Assembly (NCBI RefSeq): GCF_023145695.1
Contig: NZ_JAJHVV010000001.1
Location: 372,001-436,000, forward strand
Direction: 5' to 3'
Length of the DNA: 64,000 nucleotides
Source: Vibrio amylolyticus
GTDB lineage: Bacteria; Pseudomonadota; Gammaproteobacteria; Enterobacterales; Vibrionaceae
The first letter of the stretch is position 1, and every line of letters begins with the position of its first letter. A program made the position numbers and the translations under genes. Below, piece after piece: positions 36,684 through 45,146 of this stretch. The notes below the pieces were generated by a model, which saw only the letters and a list, made by a program, of their open reading frames with translations, was not told where the DNA came from and did no database searches.

Positions 36684-37541
36684 TTATCCTTTTACCGATC
36701 CCGCCGTTAGGCCGCGAACAAAGTATTTTCCTGCTAAAACATAAACTACCAAGGTTGGCAGCGCTGCGATAATGGCGGCCGCCATATCAACGTTGTATTC
36801 TTTAATACCTGTACTGGTGTTCACCAAGTTATTCAGTGCAACAGTTATTGGCTGTGTTTCGGACCCCGAATAAACCACACCAAATAGGAAGTCATTCCAA
36901 ATAGCCGTAAACTGCCAGATCACCGTCACCATGATGATTGGTGTTGATAAAGGTAATAGAATTTTAAAGAAAATAGTAAAGAACCCCGCGCCATCAAGCT
37001 TTGCCGCTTTGACTAATTCATCGGGAATACTCATATAAAAGTTTCTAAAGAATAGAGTTGTAAACGCCATGCCATACACCACATGTACAAACACTAGCCC
37101 TGTATTGGTATTCGCTAAACCCAATTTGCCAAGAACAGCCGCCATTGGTAACAACACCACTTGAAAGGGAATAAAGCATCCAAACAAAAGCAAGCTGAAG
37201 AACAGGTTTGACCCTCTAAACTTCCACTTGGTCACAACGTAACCATTAAATGCGCCCAGAAGTGTCGAAATAGCAACCGCTGGAATAACCATTTGGAAAG
37301 AGTTCCAAAAGTAGCCTTTCACACCCTCACATTTTACGCCCGTACAAGCGCTGTCCCACGCTTTGTACCACGCATCAAACACCCACTCTTTTGGTAAACT
37401 CATCAAGTTCCCGGCTTTGATATCCGGCAACGTTTTGAACGACGTAATCGCCATGACAAACAGCGGCATTAAATAGACTAAACAGAAGAAAATTAGTGTC
37501 GAATAGATAAACAGTCGACCCATATTCATTTGATTACTCAT
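36684..37541 (-). CDS. Sugar ABC transporter permease (GtsC/MalG-like)
   Basis: Inner-membrane permease, 285 aa, six membrane segments. It carries the cytoplasmic EAA loop that contacts the ATPase (IPDELVKAAKLDGAGFFTIF) and the MalG-like N-terminus (FCLVYLMPLFVMAITSFKTL). A Cys-containing periplasmic loop (WDSACTGVKCEGVKG) is notable. Its start overlaps the preceding permease stop (4 nt), indicating coupled translation. Confidence 0.9.
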   Translation of the reverse strand: MSNQMNMGRLFIYSTLIFFCLVYLMPLFVMAITSFKTLPDIKAGNLMSLPKEWVFDAWYKAWDSACTGVKCEGVKGYFWNSFQMVIPAVAISTLLGAFNGYVVTKWKFRGSNLFFSLLLFGCFIPFQVVLLPMAAVLGKLGLANTNTGLVFVHVVYGMAFTTLFFRNFYMSIPDELVKAAKLDGAGFFTIFFKILLPLSTPIIMVTVIWQFTAIWNDFLFGVVYSGSETQPITVALNNLVNTSTGIKEYNVDMAAAIIAALPTLVVYVLAGKYFVRGLTAGSVKG

Positions 37542-38461
37542 GACTTTTTCTCCCTAAGTTCGGAATAGAGATACGGCACTAAAATCGCAAGTATTCCCGC
37601 TAGCATCATCATTGCACTCGCAGCGCCTAGACCAATCTGTCCACGCGTAAATGAGTGTGCGTACATAAACAAAGCAGGTAAGTCGGATGAATATCCCGGC
37701 CCACCAGCAGTCATCGCTGTCACCAAATCAAAACTCTTAATGGCGATATGGGAAGTAATGATCACTGCACTAAAGAAAACCGGACGCAGACAAGGCAGAA
37801 CAATCTTTAAATAGATTGACGGTAGCCCCGCCCCATCAATTTGCGCTGCCTTGATGATCGAAGAATCAATACCGCGCAAACCCGCTAAGAACATCGCCAT
37901 GACAAAACCAGACGACTGCCAAACCGCGGCGATAACTAGGGTATATACAGCCATTTCCGAGTTAACAAGCCAATCAAATTTGAAATCGGTGAACCCCCAG
38001 TCGTGCATCATTTTTTCAATGCCCAAGCCTGGGTTTAAAATCCACTTCCAAGCCGTACCTGTCACAATAAAAGACAGGGCCATTGGATAAAGGTAGATCG
38101 TTCGAATCGCACCTTCATTACGAATATTTTGGTCTAAGAAAATGGCGAGACCGACACCCAGTAATATCGCGATCAGCATGAATAACACGCCAAATACGCC
38201 TAGGTTAGTAATGGACGTAATCCAACGATCGTTCTCTAGCAACTTTTCATACTGCGCCCAACCGACAAAGTTGAAACTAGGCAAAAAACGAGAGTTGGTG
38301 AATGAAAGAGTAGCAGTCCAAAAAATGTAGCCATAGATGCACACCACGGTGATGAGCACTGTTGGGGCAAGTACAATCTTTGGTAGCCAATGTTGTAGCC
38401 TATCGGCAAAGCTAGGCTTCACGGTAGGCTTTTTCTTTGACTGAGTCAAAACATGCTCCAT
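37538..38461 (-). CDS. Sugar ABC transporter permease (GtsB/MalF-like)
   Basis: Inner-membrane permease, 307 aa, with six predicted membrane segments. The EAA loop is LRGIDSSIIKAAQIDGAGLP, and the sequence VTAMTAGGPGYSSDLPALFM is typical of the UgpA/MalF-like group. It lies ~150 nt after the binding-protein gene with a hairpin in the gap, and overlaps the second permease gene by 4 nt. Confidence 0.9.
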   Translation of the reverse strand: MEHVLTQSKKKPTVKPSFADRLQHWLPKIVLAPTVLITVVCIYGYIFWTATLSFTNSRFLPSFNFVGWAQYEKLLENDRWITSITNLGVFGVLFMLIAILLGVGLAIFLDQNIRNEGAIRTIYLYPMALSFIVTGTAWKWILNPGLGIEKMMHDWGFTDFKFDWLVNSEMAVYTLVIAAVWQSSGFVMAMFLAGLRGIDSSIIKAAQIDGAGLPSIYLKIVLPCLRPVFFSAVIITSHIAIKSFDLVTAMTAGGPGYSSDLPALFMYAHSFTRGQIGLGAASAMMMLAGILAILVPYLYSELREKKS

Positions 38462-38529
38462 AACGTTTCCTTGTTATATAACCAATCAAAACCGCTCTTG
38501 TTTATACGGACACAAAACGTTTTGATATA

Positions 38530-38560
38530 GCGTGAATAGGCCATGACAGCCTATCCACGC
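38530..38560 (-). other. Stem-loop between binding-protein and permease genes of the gts operon
   Basis: 12-bp arms with one mismatch, GCGTGAATAGGC / GCCTATCCACGC, 7-nt loop, in the 148-bp gap after the binding-protein stop codon. No T-run follows on the minus strand, so it is more likely an mRNA-stabilising element than a terminator. Confidence 0.65.
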
Positions 38561-38609
38561 TGGGAGGTGTTGCTATATGCCTTGTATTACCAAGACTAAG
38601 AGGGAAAGG

Positions 38610-39857
38610 TTAGATTGCCGCTTTCACAGCTTTTGCAAGTTTGCCTGCCGCTTCCTTAGGATCCGCTTTTGGATCATTAAAGAAGTTTGTTACTACGTCA
38701 TAGATTGCGCCTTGAGCGTAGCTGGTTGTCGACAAGCCATGCGCCATACTTGGAACAAGGTCACCCGTTTCAGCACTTGCTTTAAAGGTAGACATTGAAT
38801 CCAGTGCACATTGGTCAAACTTAGACATATCCATATCAAGACGAACCGGGATAGAGCCCTTGTTCAGATTGAAAACTTCTTGGAAGTCTTTTGTGAGGAT
38901 GGTTTTCGCTAAATCTTGCTGCGCTTTTTGATTCGCGCTATCGCCTAGCTCAAAGAACGCAAAACTGTCGATATTAAATGTGAATTGGCCATTTGTACCT
39001 GGAGCTGGTGCACAGATGTAATCTTTACCCGGTACTTTGCCCGCTGCAGTGAATTCACCTTTTGCCCAGTCACCCATGATTTGCATTGCCGCTTCACCAT
39101 TAATCACCATTGATGTCGCGACATTCCAATCACGGCCCGGTGAGTTAGAATCGATGTAGTCACGAATCTTTTTAAATTTAGTAAATACTTGGGTCATTTT
39201 ATCGCCTGATAAAACATCCATATCAAGATCGACAAACGCTTTATTGTAATCTTCACTACCCAAGACTTCTAAGGCTACAGCCTCAAAAACAGTCGCGTCT
39301 TGCCAAGGTTGTCCACCGTGTGCGAGAGGAATGTATCCCGCCGCTTTGATTTTCTCAGCAGCAACAAAAAACTCATCGAGCGTCGTCGGTACTGAAACGC
39401 CTGATTTTTCCAACACTTCAGGGTTAGCCCATAACCAGTTAACACGGTGAACATTCACTGGAACAGCAACGTATTCGCCATCCCACTTCATCACGTTAGT
39501 CACAACCGAAGGAAGAATTGAATCCCACTCTTCTGCTTGTGCGGTTTTTTCTAGGGTCGTTAAGAAGCCTAAACCACCCCATTCTTGAATATCATGACCT
39601 TTGATCTGCGCTGCAGACGGAGGATTACCCGATACTGCTCGAGTTTTAAGAACCGTCATCGCACTTTCACCGCCACCACCGGCAACTGCAAAGTCTTTCC
39701 AGTTGTGGCCTTGTTCTTCTAGCATCTCTTTAAGAACAGCAGCCGATTTCGCTTCACCACCTGCAGTCCACCAGTGAAGAACTTCAACTTCACCGGCTTG
39801 AGAAAATGAGGCAGCAGATAAAAGGGATAAGGTAAGTAGGGTTTTATTAATTTTCAT
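38610..39857 (-). CDS. Periplasmic glucose/mannose-type sugar-binding protein (GtsA-like)
   Basis: Receptor of the sugar ABC importer (SBP family 1). The 415-aa protein has a signal peptide ([20 protein letters not shown], cleavage after SQA). The mature start [20 protein letters not shown], followed by [20 protein letters not shown] and [17 protein letters not shown], closely resembles Pseudomonas GtsA-type glucose-binding proteins as I recall them. It is first in the operon. The upstream gap holds three phased GTAAC/GTTAC repeats and follows the kinase gene. Glucose is the best guess for substrate; mannose or another aldohexose is possible. Confidence 0.88.
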   Translation of the reverse strand: MKINKTLLTLSLLSAASFSQAGEVEVLHWWTAGGEAKSAAVLKEMLEEQGHNWKDFAVAGGGGESAMTVLKTRAVSGNPPSAAQIKGHDIQEWGGLGFLTTLEKTAQAEEWDSILPSVVTNVMKWDGEYVAVPVNVHRVNWLWANPEVLEKSGVSVPTTLDEFFVAAEKIKAAGYIPLAHGGQPWQDATVFEAVALEVLGSEDYNKAFVDLDMDVLSGDKMTQVFTKFKKIRDYIDSNSPGRDWNVATSMVINGEAAMQIMGDWAKGEFTAAGKVPGKDYICAPAPGTNGQFTFNIDSFAFFELGDSANQKAQQDLAKTILTKDFQEVFNLNKGSIPVRLDMDMSKFDQCALDSMSTFKASAETGDLVPSMAHGLSTTSYAQGAIYDVVTNFFNDPKADPKEAAGKLAKAVKAAI

Positions 39858-39988
39858 TATTATCTTCCATGTATTGGATTAGACGTCACTCAACGAAGAG
39901 CTATGCTCAACTTAGAATAAACAGACGAGCATTCATGCCCGAACAATAATGAGTCTATCCAAACCGCTCTAAAACACTGAAACAAACC

Positions 39989-40015
39989 GTAACCTCAAGG
40001 TAACAACTTCGTTAC
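39989..40015. promoter_or_regulatory. Three 11-bp-phased GTAAC/GTTAC repeats upstream of the gts binding-protein gene
   Basis: GTAAC begins at 39989 and 40000 and GTTAC at 40011, exactly 11 bp apart; the last pair also forms an inverted repeat (GTAAC-N6-GTTAC). OmpR-family regulators typically bind direct repeats about one helical turn apart, and such a regulator is encoded just upstream. The site ends at the kinase stop codon, ~130-155 bp before the gtsA-like start. Confidence 0.6.
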
Positions 40016-40016
40016 A

Positions 40017-41462
40017 TTACACTTCCAAACCCCGCGGTATATAGATTTGAGCCTTTAGCCCACCGCTTTCTTGATTACTAATAATGAGATCTCCACCATG
40101 TCCATGGAGTATATTACGGCAAATCCCTAGCCCTAACCCATGCCCATCAGTGTCCGTTGCGATACGAAAATAAGGTTCAAATACCAGTTCAAGTTTGTCC
40201 TTCGGTATCCCGTTCCCCTTATCTGTGACAATGATTTTTATCCACTCTTCCGTTTGCGTCGTCACCACTTCGGCATGCTCACCATACTTAACCGCATTAT
40301 CAATAATATTGGTCAACACACGCTTAATCGCTAGGGGCTTAGCAACGATAATACCAAGCTCTATCGGATAAAAAGTCACTTTGGTCTCATAATAATTATG
40401 AGACTCAATCACAGACTGAATAACCTCTGAAATATCAACTTGTGCGTTATTCTCATGTAAATCGGTGTCTCTCACACACTGTAAGGCACCTTTAACCATG
40501 ATTTCTAACTCATCAAGATCCTTATTAAACTTGTCTCTTTTTACATCACTCTCAAGCAACTCCGCCCGCAATCGTAAGCGAGTTATTGGGGTCTTTAAAT
40601 CGTGCGAGATGGCCGAAAACAGATGGTCTCTATCTGAGACATAACGTCGAATACGCCTTTGCATTCGGTTGAAAGCTCGCGTCGCTGTCACAAGCTCGCT
40701 TGCTCCCTCTTCTTGCAGAGCCGGTTGATCAATATCCATGCTCATTTCATTGGCGGCTTTCGCTAAACGTTTTAATGGCTTTACTTGCCGTTTAACCAAT
40801 AGGTAGGTGAGAAGAAGCAGTAACAACGTTGATAACAGCAAAAAGATGATCTGTTCACGACCTAAAATCGTGTCATCTAATGTGACGTAAGGTGCGGGAA
40901 GCAGCGCGGCAATATAAAGCCATTCGTTACTCGCAAGCTCTATTTGAACGACCAGGATCGGTGGATTTATAGGTTCTAACGTTAAGGTATGGTGCGCCCA
41001 TGATTTAGGTAAATCACTGAGAAAAATATCATTTTTTAATAGTCTAAGATGCTCAGGACGAGAAAAGTTAACAGAGACTGAAGTGACCTTATTTAGCTTT
41101 TTTTCTAGTACCTCAGTAACAGCATTAACAGAAGTCACTTTTAAGCGAGTATTGGCGATCGGTTCAACAATTAATTTCTCTTTATTAAACGAAACGAAAA
41201 AGCGGGTGCCGCCCATGTTTCGTATTTGATCAAGAACGATGTGACGATAATTCACCGGAAGTGATTGAAAAAAAGTAACTGTAGAGGCAAACATAGTCGC
41301 CATACTTGAAGACGCAGAATGAATTCCTTCCACCTCTTTTTGCTTGGATTCAACAAACCAAATTGACGTCGCAATACCTTGGGCAATAATCACGGCTAGC
41401 AACGTTAGCCACAATGTACGCGCTACCAGTGAGTTTGGTTTTAATCGCTGCTCTAAACCCAT
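40017..41462 (-). CDS. Sensor histidine kinase of the sugar-transport two-component system (GtrS-like)
   Basis: Membrane kinase, 481 aa. Two membrane segments (about 14-33 and 205-223) frame a ~170-residue periplasmic sensor. A HAMP-like linker (KRQVKPLKRLAKAANEMSMD), the H-box LFSAISHDLKTPITRLRLRA and an HATPase domain (NIIDNAVKYG, VTDKGNGIPKD, GHGLGLGICRNILHGHGGD) follow. It lies 38 nt after the response-regulator gene and upstream of the sugar ABC operon, as in the Pseudomonas GltR-GtrS-gts arrangement. The sensed ligand is inferred only from that context. Confidence 0.9.
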   Translation of the reverse strand: MGLEQRLKPNSLVARTLWLTLLAVIIAQGIATSIWFVESKQKEVEGIHSASSSMATMFASTVTFFQSLPVNYRHIVLDQIRNMGGTRFFVSFNKEKLIVEPIANTRLKVTSVNAVTEVLEKKLNKVTSVSVNFSRPEHLRLLKNDIFLSDLPKSWAHHTLTLEPINPPILVVQIELASNEWLYIAALLPAPYVTLDDTILGREQIIFLLLSTLLLLLLTYLLVKRQVKPLKRLAKAANEMSMDIDQPALQEEGASELVTATRAFNRMQRRIRRYVSDRDHLFSAISHDLKTPITRLRLRAELLESDVKRDKFNKDLDELEIMVKGALQCVRDTDLHENNAQVDISEVIQSVIESHNYYETKVTFYPIELGIIVAKPLAIKRVLTNIIDNAVKYGEHAEVVTTQTEEWIKIIVTDKGNGIPKDKLELVFEPYFRIATDTDGHGLGLGICRNILHGHGGDLIISNQESGGLKAQIYIPRGLEV

Positions 41463-41500
41463 AATTTACTCAATTTTCAGTTCTTCTCTATTTATGCAGC

Positions 41501-42229
41501 CTAACGCTCTTGCTCAACAGAAACCGCCAGAATATAACCATTACCACGCATGGTTTTTATGTAGTGAGGGTATTTTGCGCTGTCCCCTAACCTATTCCTT
41601 AATCGGCTTAACTGAACGTCTATTGCTCTTTCAAACGGTAACGACTCTCTGCCTTTTGTGGCGATTGATATGGTGTCACGATCGAGAACTTCATTGGGCC
41701 GGTTTAAAAACAGCATGAGCAGAGAAAAGTCACTGCCAGAAAGATCATGGGATTGGTCAGTCTCACGGTTAACAATTCGATGAGCCAGCGTATCTAAACT
41801 CCAATCACCAAAGTGAATCTGCTTGGGCAAGGTGTCATGGGTCGGCTCTTGAGTGATATTCACTCTGCGTAATACAGCCTTTATTCGCGCAATAAGCTGG
41901 CGAGGATTGAACGGTTTTGCAATGTAATCATCAGCGCCGATTTCTAAACCAATAATTTGATCCATTTCGTCAGAAACCGCCGTTAACATGATTATCGGAA
42001 CGTTCGAACTTTTACGTAATTGCTGACATAACGTGAAGCCATCGTCACCGGGAAGCATCACGTCTAATAAGATCAGGTCAGGAAAACCTTGTTGGTCTAT
42101 ATACTGATTGAGAGACTCACCATCTTCTACCGTGGAGACGTTAAAACCGGATTTACTCAAATACTCATCCAATAACTCACGGATCTCCAGATCATCATCA
42201 ACCACCAAAATATGGGTTTTCACTTGCAT
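41501..42229 (-). CDS. OmpR-family response regulator (GltR-like)
   Basis: DNA-binding regulator, 242 aa. The receiver domain has acidic pocket DDD (11-13), phospho-acceptor Asp ~56 (LILLDVMLPGDDGF) and the KPF motif (DDYIAKPFNPRQLIARIKAV). A C-terminal winged helix follows (LSGSDFSLLMLFLNRPNEVL, ERAIDVQLSRLRNRLGD, YIKTMRGNGYIL). It is first of a regulator-kinase-ABC transporter run, all on the minus strand. The likely target is the phased repeat at 39989-40015. Confidence 0.92.
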   Translation of the reverse strand: MQVKTHILVVDDDLEIRELLDEYLSKSGFNVSTVEDGESLNQYIDQQGFPDLILLDVMLPGDDGFTLCQQLRKSSNVPIIMLTAVSDEMDQIIGLEIGADDYIAKPFNPRQLIARIKAVLRRVNITQEPTHDTLPKQIHFGDWSLDTLAHRIVNRETDQSHDLSGSDFSLLMLFLNRPNEVLDRDTISIATKGRESLPFERAIDVQLSRLRNRLGDSAKYPHYIKTMRGNGYILAVSVEQER

Positions 42230-43122
42230 CCTTGCTACCTAAATACAACAAAATCTTCACATAGTGTATAGATTAGACTAAGTGGCCATTATTGATATTT
42301 CTATAAAATTTGATTGAGTGACAGATACCGATCACAACTCATCAAACTCTTATCATTAATTAATCCCCCCTATTTATATTGCTATATCTTCGCGGTTAGT
42401 GACGGCTCAGAACATAACAAAATGAGTGTAGCAATTTGAACTGACTACCCTAACAACGCTCAAGACTTTAAGCATGGCTTAAAAGAAAAGGGATTGATCT
42501 AGCGATTCAAACAAGTAGCAGAAAAAGAGAAAACCCGATGAAGAGAGCTGAAACAGGAATTATAAAAGTGAACTAGAGGTCTATGACAGAGGTATTTAAT
42601 AAATAATGAGTATAGAAATTAGAAAGAGCTGGGAGAAGATACCTAAAATGACAATGCATTCATATTAGGCTTCTCCTTATCTTTGGCTTACTGTCAATGT
42701 TGATAACAAGACTTGTTGACTATGAGATAGCGACAAGAATAGTAATGACAGATAATAGTGAAAACAGGCATGTACGACTTACTAGGCCGAAATTTGAAGG
42801 TTGAATCATCTCTTGGTGTTGTTCCATATGCGCTCCGAACTTGTGTGACAGTGTCATTACAATATGATGAATTTACAAAAATTTCTCAACCACATTAACG
42901 TTAACTTTTTATGACAGCCTGAGTAATAATTTGTATTTATCTCTCCTTTTAGCCACCTAGGCCCCTTACGACCCAAGAAAAGAATAACTTAAATTTAAAA
43001 TGAGAATTCTCCCTGTTCTGTCGCACTTCTTCAAAAGCTGCCTGATTAATTTGCTTAGGTCTTAAGATTTTTATTTACTGCCCTCAAGTTAGATACCCTT
43101 TGAGAATAGAAGTAGGAACCTC
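42230..43122. other. 893-bp non-coding region upstream of parM
   Basis: No intact gene in either strand. It is AT-rich and contains the regulator promoter (minus side) and the parM promoter (plus side). Visible elements are a palindrome TGACA-G-TGTCA (42846-42856), the 10-bp palindrome TTAACGTTAA (42895-42904), GAGAATTCTC near 43003, and two related GCCTGA..TAAT..TTG segments near 42917 and 43040. A stop-riddled coding-like stretch lies at 42440-42562. The 10-11-bp iterons of a classical parC are not obvious by eye. Confidence 0.55.
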
Positions 43123-44169
43123 ATGACCCCATTAAAGTTTGCTGTTGATGATGGCTCAACCAATGTAAAAATCAGCTGGATTGAAAACGGAGAAATTCGC
43201 ACAGTCATTTCTCCAAACTCTTTTCGTAAAAACTGGAAAAGTGCCGCATTAAGAAAAGACAAAAAGGTCTTTAACTACACCATTAACTCAACCAAATACA
43301 CCTACGACATGACGTCTGACAAAGCATTAGAGACCACTCATGTTGACTACCAATACGATGATCTAAACCTCCTTTCTGTCCACCATGCTTTGCTTCAGAC
43401 TGGCATTAAACCAGGCCCCGTAAAACTGGTGGTTACTCTACCAATCACTGAATATTACGATGCGGAAGACTGCCAAAAAAACGAAGACAAAATTGAGCGT
43501 AAACGTGAAAACTTAATGAGAAAGATTGAGCTGAACAAAGGCGAACTTTTTGACATCACCGATGTTGAAGTCATGCCAGAAAGCTTACCAGCTGTTCTCT
43601 CTACCTTGCTAATGCAGTCTGTTAGTCAATTCAACCGTTCTTTAGTCGTTGATATTGGTGGCACAACTCTTGATATGGGTGTCATTGTCGGTGAATTTGA
43701 TGATGTTTCTGCTATCTACGGAAATAACGAAATTGGCGTTTCCATGGTGACTGATGTCGCTCGTAAATACTTGGCAGCCGCTGACAGTGACTCAAGCTAC
43801 CTTGTCGCGAATGAGTTAATCAAACAGCGTGATAACCTTGATTTCGTACAAGAAGTGGTGAATGACGAGAGCCAAATATCGCTTATCATCAACAAGATTG
43901 AAACCAAGATTGAAGAGCTAGGAAAACAAGTTGCGCACGAAGCTAAAAAGTTCGCGAAAAACCCTAACCGTGTCTATCTTGTTGGTGGCGGCGCAAGCTT
44001 AATCTACCCTGCTATCAAAGCGGCTTATAGCACACTTGGTGACAAAGTGGTTTTAGTCGATGAGCCTCAAGAAGCATTGGCGCGTGAACTGTGCCTCTAC
44101 CATTCTGACGGCGAATCCGTTGAAATGCCAGCTCAAGAACTTCCTGTTCAAGAGGTTGTGAATGTCTGA
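43123..44169 (+). CDS. parM: ParM/StbA-type actin-like segregation ATPase
   Basis: Actin-fold ATPase that polymerises into filaments and, in plasmid R1, pushes sister plasmids apart. The 348-aa protein matches R1 ParM block by block from memory: phosphate-1 loop DDGSTNVK (9-16), ISPNSFRKNW, KKVFNYTIN, VHHALL, TLPITEYYD, IERKRENLMRKIELN, VMPESLPA, phosphate-2 loop DIGGTTLD (177-184) with the catalytic acid, and the adenosine loop VGGG (287-290). The C-terminus is ~25 residues longer and acidic. AGGA lies 7 nt before the ATG. The next gene overlaps its end by 8 nt. No plasmid replication or transfer gene is nearby; the flanks look chromosomal. Confidence 0.9.
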   Translation: MTPLKFAVDDGSTNVKISWIENGEIRTVISPNSFRKNWKSAALRKDKKVFNYTINSTKYTYDMTSDKALETTHVDYQYDDLNLLSVHHALLQTGIKPGPVKLVVTLPITEYYDAEDCQKNEDKIERKRENLMRKIELNKGELFDITDVEVMPESLPAVLSTLLMQSVSQFNRSLVVDIGGTTLDMGVIVGEFDDVSAIYGNNEIGVSMVTDVARKYLAAADSDSSYLVANELIKQRDNLDFVQEVVNDESQISLIINKIETKIEELGKQVAHEAKKFAKNPNRVYLVGGGASLIYPAIKAAYSTLGDKVVLVDEPQEALARELCLYHSDGESVEMPAQELPVQEVVNV

Positions 44170-44911
44170 TCGACTAAAGCGCAAACGTATTAGTTACTCA
44201 ATCCTGCTTGATCCACAAAATAACGCGGCAGACTTATACGCTAGTAAGGTTTTGCACCAGTGGGCGGAAAAGCTCACTGAGCTCACGCTAGCGTCAGAGA
44301 ATAAAGATAGTCATGCATTGCATGAAGCTCGAAATGTACATAAGCATGTCTACCTGAGTGGTTTATTTCTATACTTGATTAATCCAGAGTTGTCCCAACG
44401 TTTAAGCGCTCAATTAACTGAAAATCAAATATCAGAATTTACCTTAACGACCACTTTGCAAGGTCTTGGGTATGGGAGTTTAAATCAGCAAGCAGAGATC
44501 AACCATGAGACCTTCGAAAGTCAGTTCGAATCTCTCGCCAAGACAATCTCAGACCAAATAAGCAAAGAGTCAGCATTAACACGTGAAGGGTTCGACTCTC
44601 TTGCTATACAGAGAAATAGCGACTCAAGCGAACATATTCAAACCCAAACGCGTGTCGACTCCGACATTATTATGGCAACCAAAGGGCAAAACGATCACTT
44701 GATTGAGTTGATCCAAGATCAAAACAGAGAAATTGAGCAATTAAAGTCAATGCTTGTAAAACAAGGTACATTGATTGATTTACTTTCAAAAGATAGCGCA
44801 GGTTTCGCAGAAAAAAAATTACAAGGAGCGAACAGCGAAAAGTCACCAGTGATTGATCTCAATGAGCGCCTTGCTCACGTTCAAAAAGTGAAAAAGAAAG
44901 GTATTTTTTAA
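44162..44911 (+). CDS. Enlarged ParR-like partner of ParM
   Basis: Probable adaptor linking the ParM filament to a centromere. The 249-aa product overlaps parM by 8 nt. Its N-terminal ~100 residues (LKRKRISYSILLDPQNNAAD; HKHVYLSGLFLYLINPELSQ) have the pattern of the ParR ribbon-helix-helix domain: basic strand, helix, then an A/S-G-L-x-L-Y helix. It is about twice the length of R1 ParR (117 aa). The extra part is polar, with a likely coiled coil at ~180-215 (NDHLIELIQDQNREIEQLKS), and ends in a basic tail (RLAHVQKVKKKGIF) that could bind ParM. The link to ParR rests on context and weak sequence likeness. Confidence 0.65.
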   Translation: MSDRLKRKRISYSILLDPQNNAADLYASKVLHQWAEKLTELTLASENKDSHALHEARNVHKHVYLSGLFLYLINPELSQRLSAQLTENQISEFTLTTTLQGLGYGSLNQQAEINHETFESQFESLAKTISDQISKESALTREGFDSLAIQRNSDSSEHIQTQTRVDSDIIMATKGQNDHLIELIQDQNREIEQLKSMLVKQGTLIDLLSKDSAGFAEKKLQGANSEKSPVIDLNERLAHVQKVKKKGIF

Positions 44912-44939
44912 AATAACGAATCATTTGCTAGCTAGAAAT

Positions 44940-44972
44940 GCTCGTTTATTCTGATGATTAGGCTAAACGAGC
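44940..44972 (+). terminator. Stem-loop after the parM/parR-like pair
   Basis: Perfect 9-bp stem GCTCGTTTA / TAAACGAGC with a 15-nt loop, 28 nt after the stop codon. There is no T-run, so termination is uncertain. Confidence 0.45.
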
Positions 44973-45146
44973 AGATTACTATCCCCCTGCCTCAAATACG
45001 CACATTAAAGCTCCACCATAAACTATCGTTCAGCATAGACCACCCCAATGATATAAAATAAAATGCATACAATACAAGTTGCATTACTTTTAAAACACTT
45101 CTAACTTTATAAGGAAGCTTGAACCTAGGTAACAGTTGAATTAGGT

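Noticed and set aside
42895..42904. TTAACGTTAA as a transposon end or attachment site
   Set aside because: It is a short perfect palindrome with no matching partner or target duplication around parM.
42841..43122. Classical parC iteron array before parM
   Set aside because: No set of 10-11-bp direct repeats could be found by eye; only isolated palindromes.
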